Assembly (NCBI GenBank): GCA_036339585.1
Contig: JAYZAS010000002.1
Span: forward strand, 62,001 to 126,000
Length of the DNA: 64,000 nucleotides
Direction: 5' to 3'
Source: Pseudomonadota bacterium
GTDB taxonomy: Bacteria; Pseudomonadota; Alphaproteobacteria; UBA8366
Made by a program: the position numbers and the translations under genes. Each line of letters starts with the position of its first letter. Positions within the stretch are counted from its first letter, which is position 1. The notes under the pieces are model-generated. The model ran no database searches. It had not been told where the DNA came from and saw only the letters and a program-made list of their open reading frames with translations. This document shows, piece by piece, positions 43,435-56,635 of the stretch.

Positions 43435-44558
43435 GCATGCCCACACACATCCCACTGGCAACGCCTGATCTAGACGGGTGTGAAGCAGACTATCTTGCAC
43501 GTTGTGTTGATGACAATTGGGTTTCCTCCGCAGGCCCATTTGTGGTCGAGTTCGAAAATCAGCTAGCAGCTTTAACAAATCGTCGTCACGCCATTGCTAC
43601 AGTAAATGGTACAGCAGCTATTCATCTTGCTCTGCTGGCCGCTGGTGTAATGCCAGGCGACCGTGTCATCTTGCCGGACTGGACATTCGCAGCCACTGCA
43701 AATGCAATTTGCCATGCAGGTGCAGTTCCCTTTTTCGTTGATATTACACATGACAATTGGAGCTTGGATGCCAACTTGGTGGCTGAAGTGCTCGATAAGA
43801 ATGATCATGGCGTCACAGCAGTGATCGTTGTTCATCCATTAGGACAGACAGCGGACATGGACACGCTTCGCGTTGCTGCAAAACAGTTGCCGCTAATAGA
43901 AGATGCCGCTGGAGCGATTGGTGCTGAATATAAGGGTCAGCCTGCTGGAGCGTTTGGTGACTTTGCCGCCTTTAGTTTCAATGGAAATAAGACTGTTACT
44001 GCTGGCGGGGGAGGGATGGTCGTATGTAATTGCGATGCTCGTGCGAAAAGAATTCGTCACCTCTCAACTCAAGCTAGAGTTGGTAAGCAGTATGTCCACG
44101 ATACAATTGGTTTCAATTACCGAATGACTAATCTCAATGCAGCAGTTGGACTGGCACAGATCGAACGACTAGGGACAATGCTAGAGGCAAAGAAGAAAAT
44201 TGCTACTTGTTATGATGCAGCCATCGCTGGTCGCAGGGATCTCATGCCAATGCCACGCCCCAAGTGGGCAAATAATAGTTGCTGGCTTTACTCTGTTCTC
44301 ACAGCAACACCGGAAGACGGTTCCTGTTTGATTCACGCCATGGCAGAGGCTGGGATTGAGGCTAGGGAATTTTGGCGCTCGCTATCTGCCCAAGCACCTT
44401 ATTCTGAGATGCCCAACCTACTGCGCGGAGTTTCAGCTTCTCTGACCGGACGCGTGATCTCACTTCCCAGCTCAAGCCACCTCGACGAAGGTGCGCAGGG
44501 GCGAGTAATCGAAGCACTCGGCTCATGGTGCGGAAGTACTTTTGAGTTTACAGCATGA
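43431..44558 (+). CDS. legC: LegC-type sugar aminotransferase
   Basis: PLP aminotransferase of 375 residues that puts the C4 amino group on the LegB product. Asp158 (IEDAAGAIGA) and Lys187 (FSFNGNKTVTAGGGGM) are the cofactor residues. The FSFNGNK...GGGGM segment is specific to the LegC group. The early VSSAGPFVVEFE segment also fits. It overlaps the next gene (NeuD-like acetyltransferase) by ATGA, so the enzymes making the two successive sugar intermediates are coupled. LegB is 15 kb away on the opposite strand. Confidence 0.9.
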   Translation: MSMPTHIPLATPDLDGCEADYLARCVDDNWVSSAGPFVVEFENQLAALTNRRHAIATVNGTAAIHLALLAAGVMPGDRVILPDWTFAATANAICHAGAVPFFVDITHDNWSLDANLVAEVLDKNDHGVTAVIVVHPLGQTADMDTLRVAAKQLPLIEDAAGAIGAEYKGQPAGAFGDFAAFSFNGNKTVTAGGGGMVVCNCDARAKRIRHLSTQARVGKQYVHDTIGFNYRMTNLNAAVGLAQIERLGTMLEAKKKIATCYDAAIAGRRDLMPMPRPKWANNSCWLYSVLTATPEDGSCLIHAMAEAGIEAREFWRSLSAQAPYSEMPNLLRGVSASLTGRVISLPSSSHLDEGAQGRVIEALGSWCGSTFEFTA

Positions 44559-45121
44559 GATCGCACATATTATTGGGTGCTGGCGGCCACGCTAAATCCC
44601 TTGTCGAAGCTATCACCGCTGGTGGGGGTAAAATATGCGCATATGTAGATCCAAAGGTGTGCAGCTGGATAAATTGCCGGCATGTGCGTGATGAAAGTCA
44701 AGTTGAGCCGGAAGATGGTGTTTTAGCAATCGGACTTGGGGGAATAAGCCCAGCAAAACTTGCAGCTCGACTAGAATTACTCAGTATTATGTTAGCGCGT
44801 GGTTTTGAAGCACCGCCGGTTGTCCACCCAGCTTCTTACGTCAGTGCAAATGCCTCACTTGCACCAGGTACGGTGATATTAGCGGGTGCCGTTGTACAAC
44901 CGGGTGTCAAATTGGGTACAGGAGTAATTATTAACAGCGGTGCCATTGTGGAGCATGATAGTAATATAGGAGCTGGTTCCCATGTTGCCCCTGGTGCGAT
45001 CATCCTTGGTAATTGCAAAATCGGAACACATTGTTTTGTAGGCGCAGGCACTGTTATCGTTCAAGAAAAGATTGTCACTAACAACAGTTTAATTCCCGCA
45101 CTACACAAATTCAGTGGTTAA
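44555..45121 (+). CDS. NeuD-like left-handed beta-helix acetyltransferase (LegH role)
   Basis: Hexapeptide-repeat acetyltransferase of 188 residues, like NeuD, PglD and LegH. An N-terminal Rossmann-like nucleotide-sugar-binding part (HILLGAGGHAKSLVEAI) is followed by a left-handed beta-helix from about residue 90 (GTVILAGAVVQPGVKLG and repeats). It would acetylate the 4-amino group of the LegC product. It lies between LegC and LegI, in the usual pathway order. Confidence 0.88.
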   Translation: MRSHILLGAGGHAKSLVEAITAGGGKICAYVDPKVCSWINCRHVRDESQVEPEDGVLAIGLGGISPAKLAARLELLSIMLARGFEAPPVVHPASYVSANASLAPGTVILAGAVVQPGVKLGTGVIINSGAIVEHDSNIGAGSHVAPGAIILGNCKIGTHCFVGAGTVIVQEKIVTNNSLIPALHKFSG

Positions 45122-45147
45122 CTCAATAAATGTAAAGGGACTAATTT

Positions 45148-46185
45148 ATGCGATTCCAAAATGGGCAAAAGACCTATGTGATTGCCGAAATTGGGGCTAA
45201 TCACAACGGTGATATGAAGTTAGCACGCAAAATGATTAAGAAGGCTCAAAAAATTGGCTGCGATTGTGTGAAATTTCAATCGTGGGACACTAGTATTTTT
45301 TCAAAACAGGTCTATGAGAATAATTTCTTCCTCAATGATGATTATCGAGCACGAAATGATTACAGTCTTGAAGAAATTGTCAAAGAATTCTCGGTCACAC
45401 CTAGCGAACTAATTGAACTGAAGTCTTACTGTGACTCCCAAGGTATTGATTTTTCTTCAACACCATTTGAACACAGTCAAGTCGATAACCTAATTTCACT
45501 CGATGTGCCATTTATTAAAATTGCATCAATGGACCTCAATAATGATTATCTTCTGCGCTACGCAGCGAATACTGGAAAAACGGTATTACTTTCTACAGGC
45601 TTCGCAACTCTAGAAGAAATTGGTCACGCGGTAAGCACTATTGAGAATACGGGAAATCGTAACATCGTCATTCTTCACTGCGTATCTATTTATCCGCCGA
45701 ACGACAATCAAGTAAATTTGAATAATATGGACATGCTCCGGCATGCATTCGGTTACCCTGTCGGTTTTTCGGACCACACACTTGGTATTGAGATTAGTCT
45801 AGCCGCAATAGCAAAAGGTGCCGTAATATTAGAAAAGCACTACACACTTGATAAAGATATGTTTGGTTGGGACCACAAGATTTCTGCTGAGCCCGATGAG
45901 ATGGCTACGCTTGTGCGAGGAGCAGAACGAATTTTTAATGCGCTAGGATCAACTCAGCGCTTGCCGCCTGAAGATCCAAGCCGCAAATCAGAATATCGTC
46001 GCAGCATTGTAAGCGCACGCGATATAAAAAAGGGAGAAGTTATTGGTCAGACCGATATTACTTACCGACGACCTGGAACAGGGTTAGCCCCTAACGCCGA
46101 CACCCTGCTTATTGGATCTACAGCCCGAAATAATATCAAGGCAGATACCATTTTGAACCTTTCTGAATTCGAGCTCAGCAATTAA
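45148..46185 (+). CDS. legI: N-acetylneuraminate/legionaminate synthase (NeuB family)
   Basis: Condenses phosphoenolpyruvate with a six-carbon 2,4-diamino sugar to make the nine-carbon acid. The NeuB barrel begins VIAEIGANHNGD (residues 11-22), and FSDHTLGIEIS and ILEKHYTLDKDM are further family motifs. The C-terminal SAF antifreeze-like domain is present (RSIVSARDIKKGE onward). Its neighbours LegC and the NeuD-like enzyme indicate the legionaminic branch, whereas the PseI at 57334 handles the pseudaminic branch. The LegG epimerase that supplies its substrate is not in the window. Confidence 0.88.
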   Translation: MRFQNGQKTYVIAEIGANHNGDMKLARKMIKKAQKIGCDCVKFQSWDTSIFSKQVYENNFFLNDDYRARNDYSLEEIVKEFSVTPSELIELKSYCDSQGIDFSSTPFEHSQVDNLISLDVPFIKIASMDLNNDYLLRYAANTGKTVLLSTGFATLEEIGHAVSTIENTGNRNIVILHCVSIYPPNDNQVNLNNMDMLRHAFGYPVGFSDHTLGIEISLAAIAKGAVILEKHYTLDKDMFGWDHKISAEPDEMATLVRGAERIFNALGSTQRLPPEDPSRKSEYRRSIVSARDIKKGEVIGQTDITYRRPGTGLAPNADTLLIGSTARNNIKADTILNLSEFELSN

Positions 46186-46187
46186 TA

Positions 46188-47882
46188 ATGCGGTTTGCTA
46201 TCTGCACATCAGTCTATGAGGAGGCCCGGACCTACTTTAGTGACTGGATTTCGTGTGCGATCTCAGCCAGTAATGGTTACGATACTGAAGTTATTATTGC
46301 ATTAGACGGCGTAAACGACACCGATGATGCATTGCAAAATTTAGCATGCTCATTGCCGGTTAGTTACGCAATCCCTGCAACCGGTGCAAATATTGCGCAA
46401 GTGCGCGAAGCAATGCTACTTCGTGCAATAAGGAGCCAAGCAGATATCCTTATATTTTGCGATATTGATGATCGATTGAAGGCTAATGCCTTTTCTTTAC
46501 ACGCCGCCGCTCTGAAGGATGCGGATTTTAGTTATGGCGATATGCAACCAATAGACCAAAATGGTTCTGTTTTAGATTCTAGTTTTTTTTCTGATGCAGC
46601 AGTGCCTAAGAGAATTAGTCGCACTGAGAGTATTATTGACCGGAACTGGCTGGGTTTCTCGAATTCTGCGATCTGGCGAAAAAAAATACCTTCCTTGATT
46701 GATAACGTCCCACAAACAATCGCCGCTGTAGACTGGTGGTTTTTTACCGTTTTACTCAAGAGCGGACTTAAAGGACAACGAGCCGATGGTATCGTTTCAG
46801 ACTATAGAGACCACGAAAATAATCAGCTCGGCTTCAGACCTACTGCGACAATTGAATCTGCCAAAAAACGATTGCACATCATGAAGAAGCATTACGAAGA
46901 ATTTCCCTTGGACATTATTGCTCAGCAACGATTATTTCGAATAATTCATTTGATCTCCAAATTAGATAAAAACCCAACTGAGATGCAAAAATTAATAGAG
47001 CCCGCTTGTGTTAATGCTCGGCTTTGGTATGAAGACATAGCTAATTTAGCAACTGGCCCCGCCTCGGCCAATGTTACGGCTGTTCAATTGCCTGATTATA
47101 CTGAACCAAATAAATTTACGACCCGCCCGCAGCTGGCCCTAGCTCTAGCAAAGATTGGAGTAAAAAAGGGCGATATTCTTATGGTTCATGTTTCTACTAA
47201 AAGTCTTGGTTTTATAATTGGGGGGCTGAGAACGATCTTAGATGCGCTCTACGATGCGATCGGCAACGGAACTTTGATGATGCCCGCCTTTACCGGTGAT
47301 TTAACAGACCCTGCAACTTGGTTTAAGCCTCCGGTAAACGAGAAATATTGGAAAACTATTCGGGAATCTCTACCAGCCTTTGATGCAAAGCTCACTCCGA
47401 CCAAAGACATTGGTGCTTTAGCGGAACTTTTTCGCAATGAGCCGGGCACCGAACGTAGTAACCACCCTGTCTCATCCTTTGCTGCCCGCGGACCCGCGGC
47501 AAAACAATTGCTTAAAACACACGATATAAATAGTCGTTTTGGGGAAAAGTCACCACTGCAAGCTTTGTGTAACTTTGGGGGTAAGGTTCTCCTGATTGGT
47601 GCACCATACGAGAGCATGACGTTATTGCATTTAAGCAGTGACAAAATAGATGACGGTTCGCTCGTTAACCAATCTTCACCTATGCTAATTAATGGTAAAA
47701 AACGGTGGGTTGACTATCACGACCGAAGTCTTTCGTGGCAATGGTTCCCCGGTGCAGTTGAAAATTTAGTAGAAAAAAAAATTGCGCACCTTGGAACTAT
47801 TTGTGACGCAAGGACGATCATCGTCGACGCAGCTGAGGCAATAAATGCAACTTGTTCCTGGCGTAAGAAAAATAAGTGCTAA
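46188..47882 (+). CDS. Glycosyltransferase-like / AAC(3)-like fusion
   Basis: 564 residues. Residues 1-285 resemble a family 2 glycosyltransferase: FAICTSVYEE at the start, VIIALDGVNDTD, and a DxD-like CDIDDR at about residues 90-95. From about residue 300 to the end the sequence resembles the AAC(3) antibiotic N-acetyltransferase family: GDILMVHVSTKSLG, MMPAFTGDL and RSNHPVSSFAARG. Thus a sugar-recognition or transferase domain is fused to an acyl-CoA/acyl-ACP-dependent N-acyltransferase. It is unlike the AAC(3) fusion at 28353 in partner, but both carry an AAC(3) unit. Acyl donor and acceptor are unknown. Confidence 0.75.
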   Translation: MRFAICTSVYEEARTYFSDWISCAISASNGYDTEVIIALDGVNDTDDALQNLACSLPVSYAIPATGANIAQVREAMLLRAIRSQADILIFCDIDDRLKANAFSLHAAALKDADFSYGDMQPIDQNGSVLDSSFFSDAAVPKRISRTESIIDRNWLGFSNSAIWRKKIPSLIDNVPQTIAAVDWWFFTVLLKSGLKGQRADGIVSDYRDHENNQLGFRPTATIESAKKRLHIMKKHYEEFPLDIIAQQRLFRIIHLISKLDKNPTEMQKLIEPACVNARLWYEDIANLATGPASANVTAVQLPDYTEPNKFTTRPQLALALAKIGVKKGDILMVHVSTKSLGFIIGGLRTILDALYDAIGNGTLMMPAFTGDLTDPATWFKPPVNEKYWKTIRESLPAFDAKLTPTKDIGALAELFRNEPGTERSNHPVSSFAARGPAAKQLLKTHDINSRFGEKSPLQALCNFGGKVLLIGAPYESMTLLHLSSDKIDDGSLVNQSSPMLINGKKRWVDYHDRSLSWQWFPGAVENLVEKKIAHLGTICDARTIIVDAAEAINATCSWRKKNKC

Positions 47883-48947
47883 GCTTTTTAAAATGGCAAA
47901 CTTTCTCAGATTAAGTGACTTAACATCCGTGACATGCTCACCGGAAACCCCCACGCATGAGGTACTGCGACGCCTAAACGAGTCGGACTATTTATTCTTT
48001 ATCGTTATCGATTGTAAGGGAAAACCGATAGGAACAATCACTGATGGTGATGTGAGGCGCGCAATTTTAGATGGGGCCACTCTAAACGATCCCTCAAGCA
48101 GATGTATGTTCCATCAATCACGCTTCGGTCAGCTCGGAAATGACACAGAAAATATCAAAATACTACAAAAAGTACCATTTCTTCCTCTTGTGAATAGCGA
48201 CGGCACTTTAGTGGAAGTGTTGATCCCAAGTGGGAACACCCCTAGACTTAAAACAGCATTGGTAATGGCGGGGGGAAGAGGAATTCGCCTTGGTGAACGA
48301 ACAAGAAATACACCAAAACCTCTATTATCCGTTGGGGATCAACCTATTTTGGAGCGCATCATTTCCAATCTGGAAGAAGCAGGTGTCGAGAATATTTTTG
48401 TTTCAGTCCATTACCTCGCTAACCAAATTAGGTCCTTTTTAGAAACACGCAGTAGCACAGCCTCTTTTCAAGTTATCGAAGAAAGCGAAATGTTAGGCAC
48501 AGCTGGAGCAATTGGCCTTCTCCCCGCCGGCCTTTCCCAGCCAGTATTAGTAATAAACGGCGATCTAGTAACTCAAACCAATTTTCTTGCTCTTAATCAT
48601 TTTCATTGGCGCCATAGCTACGATGCCTCAGTCGCTGTTGCTCAACATGATACACAAGTACCGTTCGGTGTCGTCCAAAAGGACAAGGATGGACTATTTC
48701 TTAGCATCGAAGAAAAGCCGGTAATTCGTAACTTTGTTGCGGCGGGCATATACTTTTTATCACCAGAATTTTGTGCGCTTGTTCCCAAAAATGTGCCATT
48801 CGACATGCCTGATTTATTAAATCGAGGCCGTGGAATAGGCCTAAAGGTCGGCCTTTTTCCTATACATGAACCTTGGATCGATGTGGGCCGTCCAGATGAT
48901 CTAAAGCGAGCTGATGAGAGCTACAATTCAAGAGAAAAAAAACAAAA

Positions 48948-48951
<4 letters not shown>
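47845..48951 (+). CDS. ptmE: PtmE-like CBS-nucleotidyltransferase
   Basis: 368 residues: a CBS-domain pair at about 20-130 (PIGTITDGDVRRAIL) followed by an RmlA-like nucleotidyltransferase (LVMAGGRGIRLGERTRNTPKPLL at about 142-164). The same architecture as Campylobacter PtmE, which makes GDP-GlcN/GlcNAc-type donors for legionaminic synthesis. It overlaps the preceding gene by 38 bases; GAGG six bases before ATG 47845 supports this start, with ATG 47893 as a weaker alternative. With ptmA- and legB-like genes it argues for a GDP-linked route. Confidence 0.82.
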
Positions 48952-53030
<4,079 letters not shown>

Positions 53031-53035
53031 TCCAT

Positions 53036-53788
53036 ATGAAGGATAAGACAGTTGCTATAATTCAAGCGCGAATGACATCGCGCCGCTTACCCGGAAAAGT
53101 CCTGAAACCTTTATGTGGCGCTCCGTTGTTGGAGCGGATGCTCGAACGCTTGAAGCACGTGCGAGGGCTTGATGCGATCTGCTTAGCCGTGCCAGAAGGA
53201 GCCGAGCATGATCCTATCGTAGCTGCAGCACCAAGTTTTGTTAGCATTTTCCGGGGAGATGAAAATAATGTTCTTGAACGCACTTACCAAGCTGCTCGAT
53301 ATATGGATGCCAAAATCATAATGCGCATTACTTCAGACTGCCCAGTGTTTGATCCAGAAATAAGCGGCGATGTTCTGAGTGTGTTTTGCAGTTCGGCTGT
53401 GGCATATGCCAGGACAGCTTTTATAAGCGGGTACCCCCATGGATTTGACACCGAAGTTTTTAGTTACGATGCGCTTTCTAAAGCTCACCATGAAGCACAA
53501 CTCCAAGACGAAAGAGAACATGTAACACCGTTTATATGGCGCCAACCTAGTCGATTTCCAATGGTTGAATTGGACTATCGTCCCGACCGGCGGCACTGGA
53601 GACTGACAGTCGATACGTGGGAGGATTATGAATTGATTTCCAAAATTTATGACTATTTGTATCCCCAAAATTCTCTCTTTGGCCTTCGTTCACTTGAGGA
53701 TTTATTCAATGTTAATCCGAACATGCTAAAAATAAATCATAATGTCGACAATCCATTGCTACCTGGGACGCCAGGGGCAGCAATATGA
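53036..53788 (+). CDS. SpsF-type cytidylyltransferase (CMP-pseudaminate role)
   Basis: 250-residue SpsF-type nucleotidyltransferase. The signature is AIIQARMTSRRLPGKVLKPL, with ITSDCPV giving the metal-binding Asp. In canonical Pse loci the CMP-forming enzyme is PseF, of the NeuA type with a different N-terminus; here an SpsF-type protein occupies that place. It overlaps the methylase start by ATGA. Because it lies between PseC and PseG, CMP-Pse synthesis is the likely job (inference). Confidence 0.82.
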   Translation: MKDKTVAIIQARMTSRRLPGKVLKPLCGAPLLERMLERLKHVRGLDAICLAVPEGAEHDPIVAAAPSFVSIFRGDENNVLERTYQAARYMDAKIIMRITSDCPVFDPEISGDVLSVFCSSAVAYARTAFISGYPHGFDTEVFSYDALSKAHHEAQLQDEREHVTPFIWRQPSRFPMVELDYRPDRRHWRLTVDTWEDYELISKIYDYLYPQNSLFGLRSLEDLFNVNPNMLKINHNVDNPLLPGTPGAAI

Positions 53789-54420
53789 GTAAGGGGCAAA
53801 AACAACTGGATGCGTGGAGCGGCACTTTTGGAGAGAAGTACGTCGAACGTAACAGCATAACACCCGAAGTGATCGAAAAACGCCGTTATGCATTCAGTCA
53901 TATTTTTGAACACATTGAAGATGGTGATGCCCCTGGGTCAATTCTTGAAGCCGGCTGTAACATAGGTATTAATATTCATGCACTCTCTCACTTAACTGAT
54001 GCAGCACTCCATGTGGTCGAACCTAACCAAACAGCCCTCAAAGTCCTTTTAGAATCTGGCGTTGTGCCTGCTTGCCGAGCCCACCTTGGCAGCTTGCAAG
54101 CACTTCCCCTGGAAGACTCGGAAATTGATTTGGTTTTCACCTCAGGAGTTCTGATCCATATCCCAGATGATGCATTAGAAACTGCCCTCTCAGAGATCCA
54201 CCGGGTAAGCAGAAAGTTTATATTAGCATTGGAATACTTTTCCCCTGACCCGCATACTGTTCGATACCATGGCCACACCGACTTTTTATTCAAGCGGGAT
54301 TACGGCGGCTTATTTTTAGATACTTTTTCTGACATCGAGCACGTCGCGAACGGTTTCTTCTGGAGGAGAACAACAGGACTCGACAATCTCAATTGGTGGC
54401 TTTTACGCAAAAGAGATTAG
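53785..54420 (+). CDS. Pseudaminic-acid-biosynthesis-associated methylase
   Basis: 211-residue class I methyltransferase. The N-terminal QLDAWSGTFGEKYVERNS is the hallmark of the pseudaminic-associated methylase family (TIGR03587). SAM motif I is LEAGCNIGIN, and DLVFTSGVLIHIPDD provides the later acidic/active-site segment. The family sits in Pse loci but its exact methyl acceptor is not firmly known. It overlaps the SpsF-type gene by ATGA, and PseG follows after six bases. Confidence 0.85.
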   Translation: MSKGQKQLDAWSGTFGEKYVERNSITPEVIEKRRYAFSHIFEHIEDGDAPGSILEAGCNIGINIHALSHLTDAALHVVEPNQTALKVLLESGVVPACRAHLGSLQALPLEDSEIDLVFTSGVLIHIPDDALETALSEIHRVSRKFILALEYFSPDPHTVRYHGHTDFLFKRDYGGLFLDTFSDIEHVANGFFWRRTTGLDNLNWWLLRKRD

Positions 54421-54425
54421 TGAGG

Positions 54426-55928
54426 ATGGTCGAAACACGTTTAGCCCTATTTAGGTGCGATGCCGATCAAAATATTGGAATGGGACACCTCATGCGTTGC
54501 CAGGCGATAGCACTAGGGCTAAAAGCCCAAAACTGGCAAACAACTATTGCTTCATCAAAAGCTACTTTTGACCTAATCCCCTCTCTAAGTGAAAAATTTG
54601 ATCACTGCGTAGTTGTTCCCGAATCAGACCTTTCAGCCTGTAAGCTAGATGATTTAATAGTTGGTGGATATGATCTTTGCGTCATCGATCATTACCAAAT
54701 ATCAGCCAAATACGAGACGCTGTGTCGACGCTGGGCAAAAAAAATAGTCGTCTTAGATGACCTAGCCAATAGAGAACATGATTGTGATATTCTCGTTGAC
54801 ACATCGTTCGGACGGAATAAATCAGATTATGCAGGCTTGATGCCTAGCCATACTAAGACTCTTTTTGGACCCTCTTATGCACCCTTGGACACAAATTTTT
54901 GGAAGCTAAGGCACACCATCGATAGAAGACTAAAGTCTAATCCAGTAAAACGAATTTTAATAAGCTTTGGCGGTGCCGATACTGGCGAACTCACGGAAAC
55001 AGCAGTTAAAGCAGTAAACGCCACCAAGGCCAATATATCGCTGGATGTTGTTATACCCACTGGTTTCCGACAGTCTGCTGTAATAGAGGAGCTTTGTCGA
55101 TCAACCGCCCAAGATTATTCGGTGCACAAAGGCACTGACCAAATGTCTGCACTTATGGCCCAGACGGATATTTCTATTGGTGCAGCGGGCGTCACTGCGT
55201 GGGAACGGTGTTCTTTAGGGGTACCGAGCATTGTAGTGGTTGCTTTCGACAATCAGAAGTTAATAGCAAAAGCGTTGGAAGATAACTCAGCTGCATTGGT
55301 GGTAAACGGGGGCTCAGGTGATAGGACAGACACTATAACAGAAAGTCTAAAAATGCTTATTGCAAATCACGAGTTAAGGTTAAAAATTACAAAATCCGCC
55401 GCGAGCCTTTGCGATGGACTGGGAACAAATAGAATTATAAGCGAAATATATAAAGCTCCAAAAACCAATGATGGTAAATGTGTTTCGATCCGAAGGGCCA
55501 CGGAAGCCGACTTACTATCAACATTTAAATGGCAGTCTGACCCTCGGACGAGAAAATATTTTACCAACCCGACTATCCCTGACTTCAAAGAACATCGGGC
55601 TTGGTTCACACAATCGCTAAGAAATCCCAATCGAATTCTTACGATAGTCGAACTTGAGGGACAGCCATCAGGTGTGTTGCGTTTCGACAGAAAAAAGGTG
55701 CCGATTAACACACAAGAGTCTTGGTACGTTTCCATTTACATAGATCTAAACGTCGCCTCGATAGGATTGGGATCAGCAGCTCTTAAACTTGGGCGGCGCT
55801 TGTTACCAAACGCGATTTTAATTGCAGAAGTTCTCGATGAAAATATCGCATCACGCAAGGTATTTGAAAAAAATGGTTATATTTTCGACAAAGGAACCTA
55901 CCTCAGCAATCCGGAACAGATTGAATGA
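54426..55928 (+). CDS. pseG: PseG-PseH fusion (UDP-sugar hydrolase plus acetyltransferase)
   Basis: 500 residues in two enzymes. Residues 1-345 are PseG, the hydrolase that removes UDP: FRCDADQNIGMGHLMRCQA, with His21 at the position of the catalytic His, and IGAAGVTAWERCSLGVPS later. Residues 351-500 are a GNAT acetyltransferase equivalent to PseH (SIRRATEADLL, WFTQSL, GLGSAALKLGRRLL), which acetylates the 4-amino group. These two catalyse consecutive steps. In Campylobacter they are separate proteins. ATG 54426 with GAGG ahead is the start; the frame opens at 54393. It overlaps the next gene by ATGA. Confidence 0.9.
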   Translation: MVETRLALFRCDADQNIGMGHLMRCQAIALGLKAQNWQTTIASSKATFDLIPSLSEKFDHCVVVPESDLSACKLDDLIVGGYDLCVIDHYQISAKYETLCRRWAKKIVVLDDLANREHDCDILVDTSFGRNKSDYAGLMPSHTKTLFGPSYAPLDTNFWKLRHTIDRRLKSNPVKRILISFGGADTGELTETAVKAVNATKANISLDVVIPTGFRQSAVIEELCRSTAQDYSVHKGTDQMSALMAQTDISIGAAGVTAWERCSLGVPSIVVVAFDNQKLIAKALEDNSAALVVNGGSGDRTDTITESLKMLIANHELRLKITKSAASLCDGLGTNRIISEIYKAPKTNDGKCVSIRRATEADLLSTFKWQSDPRTRKYFTNPTIPDFKEHRAWFTQSLRNPNRILTIVELEGQPSGVLRFDRKKVPINTQESWYVSIYIDLNVASIGLGSAALKLGRRLLPNAILIAEVLDENIASRKVFEKNGYIFDKGTYLSNPEQIE

Positions 55929-56626
55929 ACGATAAATATCTTGTCGCGGCTGTCAAACCGTGGAATATCAGCGCATATAACAAATACGTTCCAAGGCTTA
56001 ACGGGCAATGGCATTTGGTGACCGAACCGGTGCGCCTCAAGAGCGAACTTCTAAATGATCTTAAGCCACGGTTTATTTTTTTCCCGCATTGGTCATGGCG
56101 AGTAAGTAATGATGTGCTTAAGCAAAATGAATGTGTTTGTTTTCACATGACGGATCTGCCCTATGGACGCGGAGGCAGCCCCCTTCAAAACCTTATCGTA
56201 CGCGGTAAAAAATCAACGAAAATAAGTGCCTTACGTATGGTTCCGGAGCTGGACGCCGGACCAATCTACATGAAAAGAGATCTTCCTCTTATTGGGAGTG
56301 CGCAGGAAATTTATACCCGTGCGGCAGATATAATATTTGAAATGATAAAAGATATTGTGGAACTTACTCCGACACCTAAGGAGCAAATGGGGCCTATTAC
56401 GCACTTTGATCGACGAAAGCCAAAAGATAGTGAATTACCTTATCAAGGTGATTTGGACATGCTTTATGACCACATTCGGATGCTTGATGCTGAAACTTAC
56501 CCACCCGCATTCATTGAACACGGGGATTACCTAATAAAATTTTCAGAAGTTAGCCTAGAGAATGACACACTAAAATCACGTGTTATTATTTCACGAAAGC
56601 CGAAAAAATACCAATTTAAAAGATAG
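55925..56626 (+). CDS. Formyltransferase-like protein with altered active site
   Basis: 233 residues resembling the N-terminal formyltransferase fold of methionyl-tRNA formyltransferase. The region CFHMTDLPYGRGGSPLQN keeps the His but has Cys in place of the usual Asn two residues before it. The conserved Asp is present in PELDAGPIYMKR. It lacks the full C-terminal domain of tRNA-type enzymes. Sugar N-formylation is the best guess in this locus; the Asn-to-Cys change makes activity uncertain. A second, motif-complete formyltransferase is encoded at 62765. Confidence 0.75.
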   Translation: MNDKYLVAAVKPWNISAYNKYVPRLNGQWHLVTEPVRLKSELLNDLKPRFIFFPHWSWRVSNDVLKQNECVCFHMTDLPYGRGGSPLQNLIVRGKKSTKISALRMVPELDAGPIYMKRDLPLIGSAQEIYTRAADIIFEMIKDIVELTPTPKEQMGPITHFDRRKPKDSELPYQGDLDMLYDHIRMLDAETYPPAFIEHGDYLIKFSEVSLENDTLKSRVIISRKPKKYQFKR

Positions 56627-56635
56627 AAAAGTAAA

